NCBI GenBank assembly: GCA_030141605.1
Contig: JAQGDQ010000009.1
Coordinates: 1,459,001 to 1,523,000, forward strand
DNA: 64,000 nt
Reading direction: 5' to 3'
From: Tubiluchus corallicola
Taxonomy: Eukaryota; Priapulida; Priapulimorpha; Priapulimorphida; Tubiluchidae
Of this stretch, positions 1 through 11,743 are shown piece after piece. Both the position numbers and the translations under genes were made by a program. The notes beneath the pieces are model-generated. The model did no database searches and was not told where the DNA came from. It saw nothing but the letters and a program-made list of their open reading frames with translations. Numbering within the stretch: position 1 is the first letter of the stretch; each line of letters begins with the position of its first letter.

Positions 1-1883
1 CCATCAACTTATAACATGTTTTATATGCTCAACAGGGGATACAACTAATGAATGTTTGCATATAAATGTTTGCAGCTACATTATACATATAGACTTACGA
101 CATGCTTTGAGCCATGACGAATCGAGTTTTATTGAAATGACAATTTTTTTTTCAAAAAACTGTTATGTGGCCTAATTAGGTAAGGTCTTTAATTAGCAAT
201 TTTTAGCAAAACACAACGAGTTACTTGCTAATTGAAAAATTATATAGAACTATGAAGTTTTCAGATTTTTCAATATAACAGTCTCCACAGAGAGAATATA
301 TCACCATTGTACGTGCCAACACACAATTATTTCACAACGTAATATAATTGGCGGAGTAAGGAAGGTATACTTATATTCGTAATAACAGAAATTGAAATTA
401 TAAAATGAAATCAAACTTGTGACAATCTGTTCTTGCTTTTGCAAAATCTACAGAAAGCTGTATAGTCTATAGTAGTAAGTAACAATCAAAAACTTACAAA
501 GCGTCCTGAACGATATCTATACTAAAAAGGATCTGGCGTTGATTTAGGGTATATAATGTACGTTTGTTGCAAGGGACGGGGCTGTTTTTACCTCATAATA
601 AAAGCGAACAGCATGGCAATTTACTTTCCAAAGCGTGTGCCTAATCAGGGAAATATTCTCAGAAAAAAACAAAGTTAAAAGTAATGAAAAACGATTGTTT
701 AAATTGTAAATAATAATTCGCTTGTTTATTTACAAATAACAACTAGTAACAACTTAATTCTCACGAAACAATAATGAAAAGAACATTATTTACAAACTTT
801 TATTTACAATATAACCTTAAAACAGTAATACTGCAACAAGGCCAGCCCAATGTAAATTATTTTTATCGAGATCGTTTGAAAGCCTCAGCAGAATAATGTG
901 AAAAACTAGCAATTAATTAAATTTACACGTACAGCAATTAATAAGTACATTCAGTAACATACAGTTTCAACTGCTATGTATGCTTATAACTGCTGTGCAG
1001 AATCAGTAAGCTGAGTTCGATCTATCAGACCCTAATTTAGGACTTTAGCCATATGTAAATCACAATCAACATAAAATTATATGTCAATAATATATCAGCT
1101 CATACTTGAACTAAAGCGTAGAGTTGTAACTACTGTTAAAAAGTGAAGGGTTTGCCACGGCCAAAAAAGTTTCCGAAGTCTGTTTCTGCTTTCTCACATT
1201 CTTTGGCAGTATGGCATCAATTGCAAAAATACTATACTATAAAGATTGTCAAAATCACAAAAAATATAAATAGATATAATATCTGTCCTCATTTTATGCG
1301 TAATAACTTAACAACAAAGTGAAATTAAATTTTAAAAGTAGTTGAAATGATGTTATTTACAGTATATAATTGCAAAGATTTTTATTATCTAACAAAAAAG
1401 CCTACATGCATTGAAACAAATTATTACAGTAATATTCCCTTGTATAAAAAAATTGTACCAGCCTAAGACAGATCTATGTAGCCAATGTAGTCAAAGTAAA
1501 AAAACTGAAAGTTTTTCTGCCAGAAGACACAGTTCTGAAAGTGAAGATTCACTATGTACTTGAAAGTGAAATGCATTAGTACAATGTTTCCATTAAGGAA
1601 TATAAAATTATATGTTTTCTATACTAATGCATTTTCACTTTTAAATAAATAAATAAATTATTGTTTTCATCTAAATCGGAATAATTGATGCCTTCATCAC
1701 AGAAGTTTGTATGTACATAATTCAGTATTCTTATACACACAATTATGCGAATAATGATTGAAGTGATTCGATTGATTTTTAATTTGGTGAGTAGTAATAT
1801 GCATGCACGCACCACACAGGCATAACTAAGAAATCTTTTTAATTCATTAACACAGACGTATCTTCCCGATGTAGGCGGTTTGC
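1..1883. other. Downstream flank and 3' UTR zone of the tailless-like gene
   Basis: No coding sequence is recognised here. The stretch is AT-rich. Because the receptor gene is read leftwards and its stop codon is at 1884-1886, its 3' UTR must lie in the right-hand part. A TTTATT (AATAAA on the minus strand) near 1382-1387 is one possible poly(A) signal, but several similar hexamers exist, so the transcript end is not fixed. The short open frame at 1624-1815 looks like chance. Confidence 0.5.
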
Positions 1884-4800
1884 TTAAAAATCACTGGACT
1901 TGTACATATCGCAAAGAAGTCGCTCAATCGGAATGGCTCCAATTGTTTTTTTAAAGAAGAGTTCCTCAATTGTAGAAGGTGTTATAGCCCGCACAGAGGG
2001 CAGCATTAGCAATAATTTCCCGAAGCGGAATGGCTGTGTGGGGTAAGCTGCTTGGATATATTTGCTCAAGGTTAACTGCGCCTGGTCCTGCAAGGCTGCT
2101 ATCGTATGAGGTTCTGCTAGACGTCGTGTGTCACCAGAAGCATTGGCAACTGAAAAATATATATTTGTTATTTTAAAATTAACATACGTAATATTTTTGG
2201 ATAACGATAATTGTACAGTGTTAGTTTACGATTTTTTGATATGGGATGTTGACAACATAATAAAATCGTGTATGCTTTTTATGGACTAAATTCAAAATAC
2301 AGTTTCCAATCAAACAGTCAGTCAATCAGTTTAATTAAATCGATCAATAATACAATTAGTCAATCAATCAACCAATCAACCAACCAATCAATCAATCAAT
2401 CAATCAACCAGTTAGTCAGTAAGTTAACGCATAAATCAATCAAACAACCAATCACTCAATGAATCAACCAAAGAATGAATAAATGAGTGAGTGAGTGAGT
2501 GAATGAATGAATGAATGAATCAATCAATCAAGCAAGCAAGCAAACAATTAATCAAAAGCAACATCATGATGACAACGATCAAGATGATGTAATGACAATA
2601 GTGACAATAGCAATGATGATGTTAATGATAGATGAGTAAACATATAAAATGTAAAGTTCTAACTTTTGTATTTCTGGTAGACTTCGGTTGCACTAATAAT
2701 TTTACACGTATGGCCAGAAAGTACTCGTCGCGTAGTTTAATATACATCCCAAATGGGCAATATAAAGTTTTACAGCAATATAACACATTAATATGAGAGG
2801 CTTTTTCGCTTTAACAGTTTTGCACTTTAACAAACGTCTGGCTTGTTCAGGTATATTACAGGTGAGCACATGCATGTACATTATACCTGTGTAACGTTTT
2901 CTCTAATAACCTGACATTCGTGTGACGGCCGGCGAGTCTATAACCCAACATCCGGATTTATTCTCGGACCAGATATTTGACTAGAAATTTTCACGTCACA
3001 GCTTAACATTGGTTGACGCATGCACGCGGCAAAGTCTCCAATTAGACTAATAAAGGTGAATTAGGATTGCAAATATGGCGGATGACAAGTAAGGTTGTTT
3101 CTGTCGACCAGTCAGGTTTAATGTGTGTTCTCTTCACTGACAGCTCGTCTTTTTTCATTGTTCTATGTAGACTGCGCAATGACCTAAGCTTTGTTACTCC
3201 TGTCTGACGTTCATCAGCTTTTCAAAATTATTTCCGAAGTGTAGGAATAATGTGAGGTTAGTTTGAATAACCGTGTCAGAAGCTACACACAAGTGCTAAA
3301 GTGAAACACCTGAAACAGTTATCTATGTTTGAAGCATGACTTCCAGACTGTCTGCATAGCCAGTTTTCTTGTTTTTCTGTTACTGGAAATGCTGAAGCAA
3401 CTTCCAGCAAGGCACTTCACAAAAAAGCAATAAAGTCGACCAGTAAATAAGTACACACACGCACGCACACATACACATACACACACGCACATACATGTAA
3501 ACAAAGAGGCAAATAAATAATCAAAAAGTAAATTACAATTGAATAACTCACTCAACTGCCCATTTATTCATCCATACGTTTACTGACTCACTCGCTTATT
3601 CATTCCTTTCTTTCTTCATTTATTTATTCATTCACCCATTTACTGACTCACTCGCTTATTTTTTCATTCATTTATTCAATTCACAAAAATTAAATGCACT
3701 ATACTTACAAGCTTTGAATAACGAGATCCCTTTCAGGCAGACGAATTCAGTATTATCAACCTGCATGTGTTTAAACTTGGTAATGATTTCCTGTAATGCC
3801 CGTATTTCTCCCATCATCTTGGATACTTTTTCTGGATTCGATTCTGAACTTATGCCTAAAATACGGAAACAAAAAATGCAATTTAAAAAACTGACGGAAT
3901 AAAATTAAGAGATGTATGTAGTTAATTCGGTTATTAAAAATTATCTTGGGGATTTTAGATAAATGCATGTTGCTTTTTAGTTGAATAGTGATCTTAGCAT
4001 TAATTCACAAGGCTGTAAACTGTTTGAAATGTTATATATTTACTCAGAACATTCATTGACCAAAAAAAGAAACATAAGCTGGTGCCCTTTTAAAAGCATG
4101 CTTTCGCACATTTAATATTCATGTTACTCGTCATTCGTCTTGAAGAAAAGTAGCGCGCTCTCAATCTTCATCAGAAGTATAATAAGTATTTACAAAAAAA
4201 TTAGATGGCTAATTTTGTAATATTTTTGCATCAACATTAGGTAAGCTGTACAAGTTTGAATTAGCTTAAGCAGCGCGCGCTTACGTGAAGCCATGACGCG
4301 CTCACGAAAAGTCACCAAGTTTCCCAGTTACGTCACGATTTTCAAGTGAATGGCGGCAACCACCACAGCCGAAAATTTCTATTCACAGGTAGTATATTTT
4401 AAATTTATTCTTTATAGGCAGTTTTTTTTGCAAATTTCGTTGTTATAGTTTTTTAAGTTTAAGTGATAACAGTGAAATAAGCCCAACATACTGAGTGACT
4501 TGTTCTTTCCTTTAACACAGATGCACTCCTAAATCATGACTGCCACTTACCAGCATTAGCTAAGAGAGGTACGGGATCTATTGGCATAGAGAATTGAGCC
4601 GCTCCCAGTACAAACATTTCCCTCCATCCTTCGCTTAGTAAAAGTAACTGATCGTGAAAGGGAAGACCTATGAAAGCTGGCACACTTTTAGCCCACTTCA
4701 CTGACAGGAAGAGCAGCCGGGCCGCTGATTCGCAAACCGTCTCCGCGCTGTTGAAGTGCGGGGTGCCAATATGGTGGTATGGATACTGAAATATAAAATG

Positions 4801-7800
4801 GCGTAATTTGTAAATACAGCAAAACGCAAACTTTTGATAAACTTTAAAGCTTTTGTAACTTGGAACAGTTAAGTTTAGACCACAGCCGAGGTGAGGCGAG
4901 GGGAATAGATTATGCTTTGTGATTTAAGTCAAGGAACGCCGAGACTAGACAGTAACTGTATTGGTAGCCAATGAGTTTAATGCTCGCTTTTAATAGTCAA
5001 TTATGTTACAGTCCTTTTGCATTCATATAGGTAGCGGGTGGTTGGTGGGCAGTGACTGGTTGCAGTAACAAGAATTCTTGAAAATAATAAACTGACAAAA
5101 AATGATAATTATCAATATTAAGTAATTATACATTATATTAAGTAACTAATAGTTAGAGGTGAAGATGCATGTACACTCACCTTTGGTGTAGGTTGACAGA
5201 TGTAACCAGCAGTTGTTACAGGAATTACCGATCTTTCCATTGTTGCCATTGCGGCAGCAGAGACGTCTACCGACGGATCAGTTGTGACTAAAGTGTTAAA
5301 AAACGGACTGCGCAGGTGCGGCGGTGGCAACAATGGTGCTCCTGGATAGCCTTGATTGACAGCTTCCTTCATGTAAAGCTCCATCTGTCGACGAATAGTT
5401 GAGTTTCTTGGCCCTCGTTCATGTTGCACGGCTAAAAGAAACCAAAAAGTGAAACTAAACTGAAATTATTTTTGCTTATTTGGATGCTATTATTTGGACC
5501 CATGAAAAATTACTTTAAAGTTAAAGTCTGTAGTTTACAATAAGCGACGTCAATTTCTTTTGGTATAGATAAAAGACTCAAACATTTAGGCCTATAGGTT
5601 GCGGTGAAATGGCGCTTTCATATGTGTGAGTCTGGAGGTAGGAAATTTATTTAGATTTGTTTTTAGAAATTTTATAACATCGACAGGATTCCTAATTCCT
5701 TCCTCACGACTGTCAATCTGTCCAAGTTTAGTTGCTGAATTTTAGACAACAGTTATTGTATCTTAAAGTAACGACAGCGTCAAGGTTCCTTGTGGACTGT
5801 GATGAAGCTTGTTCATCTGATGGGCTTACAGACAGACAATCAGAAATTCTACACGCACTTCAGAACAACGTTTTCATACCCTGCTGCCCCCTAGGGGAGT
5901 TCAACTTATTGTAAGTAACAATAATCATTGTAAGTAACAATAAATGATATATTCACTGCGTTCTAGAAGTTTCGCGGAAATGATATTTACAACATGAATT
6001 TAATTATTTTCTATAGCTAAATTATACTTCTAAATATCCCACGGTCTGTGCCACACATTCGCTGTTTATTGTCAATCATAAACATTTCATAAGTTAACAG
6101 AAGTCATGTAACAAGTTATACCACACAGCACGAGTTTAGTCCACTAAACAGGTCTGGTTTGTTAAAAACAAAGTTTCGCAGGTTTATTGTTTTATGATTA
6201 CCAGTTTCAGAGTCCAGGTATGCGTTGATTAATTTTTTAGTACTCGGAAATTCGTAAGAATACTTGAAACATGTCCGACTAATGTGCTGCTTCTGTTGTT
6301 GCAGTTCAGATTGCTGTTGTTGTTGCTGCTACTACCACTACTATTGTTGTTGTTGTCGTCGTCGTCGTCGTCGTCGTCGTCGTTGTTGTTGTTTGTTTAT
6401 TGCCTACTGGTATTCTGTAGGTGTACTGATATTACTATTGTTGGTGTTGGTGCTTGTCATTTTCTGAAGACCCTCTAGTCTAGCTGGTTGCAGCCAATCA
6501 TGCATAATTTTGGTAATTGATGCTTGTTTGTACTTTTAGCAAGAGAGCTTAAACAGTCAACAAATGTGTGAACTTTATTTTTCAACTGTCGCAGAATTCA
6601 TCTTTCTCATCTTTGTCAACGCGGAGGTTTCAGCGCCACCTTTGAATCTGACCTGGCGTACAACCTTACACACAAATTACATTTACTTCCACAAGATTGG
6701 GCGGTTAGCGTGTTATACCTGCTACCAGCTGGGCAAATAGCCCGCAGCCTCACGCTCAACGTATAAATATAACTTCAGTCTTTATGCTATTATGCTTAAA
6801 GTTTTGTTTAAAACGAATGACATAACTTGTGCTAAGCGTTTAATTGTTAAGAATAGAGGTGCCGTGCCTCAGGGGCTTGGCTTCACTTAATGCCCACTTG
6901 TGACTGATTGTACAGGGCTGCTGTCTGCAAGTTAATCATTCAAGGTAGGTGCTCGCACAATACGGATCCTTATAAAATTTCAACTGCGGACGCACTAGAA
7001 AATTCTTAGAAAAATTTCAATCGGTCCAGAAAGTCTGAGTAGGCAACAATGCTATTTTAGAGAAAGTTGCTGGTGTAAAAATGGAAAAGAACTCGAAGGC
7101 GGAACGTAGTAAGTATACTGAGAAAAATGAAGTACTCATCAATAAAAAGGCCTACGCATTAGTTAGCAAAAAAGGGGTTAAATCTTATGCAACATAATAA
7201 TTAGTTCTGCCGTTATAAATCTATGCAGCACGAAGTTACTACATACTTTACCACAAAGTTTAACACATTTGCACAATTGAGTCATCATAAATTGTCGACA
7301 GAGATCTAATATTGGATTAATTCATAACAAAAAGGCATGGCAATGTGCGACTGCCCATGTAGACCTCCCAGGCTGTATTTAATGGTACGCTGACAGTTAT
7401 AAAGAACAGGTCAAGTTTGGAAAATCTAGTGAAAAGACCAAGTGGGTTCTTATAAGAGGCTGCAGGCACAGATTAGTGAGTTTAACATGTGAATTGTTCA
7501 TTGTTGAGTGACTATTGTGTTTACGAAATGTTAAAATGTTTCACAAGACGTAACAATAAAAGGCAGGTAAAGCCGCTGCCTCGATAAGCAGTTTCTTTTC
7601 ACGTTTCGTATTGAAGGTTATTGAGCCGGGATCCAACATGGCGGTCTCCTTGCAGTTTCACTTCACCAAACTTATACTGATACGAACACAAGTTCGTTTT
7701 CGTCTCCCGCAGGGCAAAAGTTAATAACGCATTCACGCCTTCCGAACTGCAGTCTCAGTTTCGAATGGGCAGCTCAATTCCGAGTTAGCTCAACTACTCA

Positions 7801-10800
7801 GTTTAGAATAGACGGCTCAATTCCGAGTCAGCTCAACTACAAGTGCTTTTCATATCGAAAGTGAATGAAAAGTTCTATGATGCAGTCGCAGAAGAAATGC
7901 TTTCAAATAATCACTCTTTGGGACTGTGGGAAAATCACAGCTGCCTGTAACTTCACAACTGTTAGCAGGCCTAGATTTTTCTCTGCGCATATTTTCAGCA
8001 TGTCTGCATACACTTAAGACCATTAATGTATGGTTTTTTAATAGATTTTTCCAAACCTGCAAACTATAGTTTCTTCTGGATATAATAATAATAAAACTCT
8101 GATTGCTGCCATTTCTAAATTTAGACTCTTCTCTTTCAATTACTACTTTCGACCTTCCTTTTAGTCAAAACTTTATCGCAAAATAGCAGACGTTGGTCCT
8201 ATCATCATAGTGGTACAGCATTGTATATAAAAATCAGATAACAATAGTTGTAACAGTAGACACTCACCATCTTTATTCATACCAACTTCCGTACATTTCT
8301 TCAGACGGCACGCTCGGCATTGATTACGGTGCGTCTTGTCCACCGGGCAATTGCCGTTTCTTGATTTACAAATGTATTGCCGGTTACGTCGAATTGATCT
8401 CTGCAATGTAAAAAATGCAAATAGCAAAACCAGAACTAAATGCATACTTCACTTTCTAATGCGTGTTTATTTTGTATTAGGCCGACTGCATATGTATTGT
8501 GACTAGATTAATTCGTTTTTCTTTATTCAACGTTTTACGGCGCGTCCAAGCTATCGAATTTTCTCTCTGACAGCAAACTCGCAAGTGTGAACTGCTTTGC
8601 GAGCACATTTTAGTAAGTTATTGCAAACTCTCCGACAGTCGCTGCGGGTTGATTTCCTGCGAGCTACTGTCTAGAGTGAACACATTGGCGAGTCACTCTC
8701 GACTCTTCTCACATTGAATACAGTATCAGCTCACGATTACTGGCGGAGAGTAACTCGCAGCAGATTTTTGCTATCAAGTCTGAACAAGCTGGCTAGTAAC
8801 TTTGCGAGTTAATCTGGCAAGAAAACTCCCTAGTCTGAAGACGCCGTTAAATGCGAAATAATTTTTTGCCGCCATTTTGTAGTCTGCACAATTGAAAACG
8901 TATATAATATCAAAAAATATACTGTAAAGAAACTAAAAAAGAAAACTTACTTTGAAAAATCCTGCACACCTGAAAAAATAAAAAAAAAGTATTAGGACAA
9001 GTGGTAGCCTTTCATTAATTATTGAAACTATAGTGAAGCAGTGAGCTAAACTGCGGTATAATCGCAGTGTTCCGCCATTTTATTAAACATACAAAAGTGT
9101 GCATTTCAAGAGGACAACTGCCTGCTGGTCAAAGGACTCTACATCAGGCCAACTGTCACTGAAACGGGTTGTGAATAACTTGTTTAACAACACGCTATTT
9201 GTTAGAGTCACATTAAACCGTTGCAGTATTGCAAACTGAAGTGTGTGTAAACACACCTATACACAAGGACTTCATTTTAGATAGGGACTTGGTAACTTTA
9301 GAAGTTCATATTGAACAGGGCTTACATGTAAGGGATAGTACCAGCAACATATGTCTCATTAAGCTTAGCACGCGTTAGTATTTGAATTTCAAAATCAGGA
9401 CAAGGTTTAAGTTGTTTATTCATATAAGCTCCTGCAAAAGCGCCAAGTTACATGTATATATGTAAACTAAAAATAGCCTTTAGTTATATCGGTTAATTCT
9501 AAAATGCAAATAGTAACCACGCATTTTTCCAGATACAAAATAAAATGTAGTTAAACTTACGTTTTGTAATAAATAGCGGTATTGCACATGTTAGGCCAAC
9601 ACTTCATTTTTTATTACAATTTATTTAAAAAGTAGGCTATATAAAATGAACCGCATGTAAAACTATAAAATTCGTAGTTTATGCAGCGTTATCAATGATT
9701 ATTTACATAAATATGTTAATACTATGTAATTGTCTTACCCATCACACGCAAAAATACCATAATGCTTCCCGGAGGAATGATCCTGGCAAACTTTACAAGG
9801 AATGTCCAATAGAATCCGACCTACAAAAACAAAAAAAAAATTAATATCGCTAATTAAAGCCTGTACCGCGTATTAGATAAGCATCTCAAGAAGAGATTAT
9901 ATTTAGACATTTTTAAATGGATTATTTGATATAATATCTTATTTTTGCTGCTAAACAAGTTCCATGAATTTAGACTAATATTTTTAATTATTTTTACTCG
10001 TCAGTTTTTTTATTTGTATTTTTTAATTTTTATATACTTTAATTAGCGTCCTTGATTCATACTTTATTTTCTGCTTGTTCGCTTTGTCTAGCAAATTTTC
10101 TCTTATTTTTAGCGAACTTCTCGCAGTGGGGCGGCTTTTTAATTGTTTCCCAGGCCTACGTGATTGCATTTTGGCGAAATTTGGCTTTTCTGTGACCCTG
10201 ACAACAAAGTAAATGAAATTTGTGTGAAACGACCCTAATATCACGAGTGTGATGATTGCAGAACGCAACTTTATTCAGCGGAAAGTGTGAGACACACAAT
10301 AGAACCCTGTCGCACTCCATCTCTCCATTGAGATCAGATGAAACTTTGCTGATATCTGTTGACACCATAATTGCCGCCAGATAAAAGAAACTTGTTAAAT
10401 CTCTCGCCAGCTTACGCATAGAGTCGAAAAGGTAAAAACGGAGGATGCGTTTTGGAGTAAATCCGAGGGGATGACGTGTTTCCGGTACTTGGGCTGCTTG
10501 GCTCAAGGACGGGTATAAGCTGATTGTTTTCCGAGTGACAGGAGGAAAAAACTTCGCCTCTCAGGGCAGCCAGCCGCACTTGACTCGAGACCTGATAGCT
10601 CTTGGAATATTTGACTAAGAGATAACGTTCATGTATTAGCACAGGAAACACACATCGCATGTACTTACACAGTATTTAACCTGCTGTGGAAAAAATAGCC
10701 ACCAGTTGTTTACCGCCATTGTGTACACATTAATTATTACAATTTTTGGGAGGCCTATACCTACTGCGTTATAGGATTTTTGACACGATACTTTTTTTTA

Positions 10801-11694
10801 CTATTATGACTATTATATATTATAACGTGACGTACTTTTTGGCGCTTTTAATTTATCTTTGTCAGAAATTAAACGCTACTCTACGCACTATTAAGACACA
10901 CTCTTGTTTGTTTAACACGTCCGTAACGTGTCTGGAACTGCAAGCACCAGGACTTTGAAAACAGTCTTTTCAACTCTAATTTAGGTTAATAATTACTAGT
11001 TACAACTCTCCTTCTATTAAATATATTCGTTAGTAATTAGTATTGGGCTTGTTATGCTTCTCAATTTATATTTCATTAACACCGCGTAAGCGTAGCAATA
11101 CTGTACATTATAAAACCGCAAATCAGAACACACGCAGGTTATGGTGCGTCATAATTTTGTCTATAATGCCAGTACGAAGGCAATAGCTCGTACATAGACG
11201 AACAACATTTTCACACGTTCAATTTATAGGCCTGTACGTTAAATGTAGACGACTGGTCTTGTTATTTTCGCCTGATTAACAACAACGGAAGCTGATGTGA
11301 GACTGCGACACGCAAGAAAGAAGAAATTAAACGTGCCATCACGGTGTTTTAATTGTTATTTAATTGACTTTCACGCCAGTCACATTAAAAGCCGCGACTC
11401 TAACAATTCTCGCAAATCCTCCGCCGGAGGGCAGTAGTCAGGATCGCACATTTTTATACCACCCGGTAGTTGTAAGGTGGCGTGTTTTTCCAATGCTGGG
11501 ATTAATCATATTCCCATGTGAACAGATAAAGTCAGTGATAACAATAACTTTACTTTGCCTTTCTGATTCGCTGACAAACGAAAACTTAATTAGGGGATTA
11601 GTGCATGATTAGAGAAACCGAAATATTTTCTTTGCACACTTCTCTAAATTGCCTCATTATGAGATCTGCTTGACTAAATATAATGCACTGTTTG

Positions 11695-11743
<49 letters not shown>

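Noticed and set aside
2268-2462. Ser/Asn/Gln-rich plus-strand frame
   Set aside because: Translation of a CAAT/CAAC simple repeat.
2308-2535. CRISPR-like array
   Set aside because: The repetition is tetranucleotide without spacer structure, and the genome is eukaryotic.
5740-5746. TTTTAG at 5741-5746 as acceptor for exon 2 of the interleaved gene
   Set aside because: Joining exon 1 there runs into a stop within a few codons; the upstream TTTAG before 5732 keeps the frame open.
6264-6478. Poly-Cys/Arg and poly-Leu/Ser frames
   Set aside because: Translations of the TTG/GTC triplet repeat.
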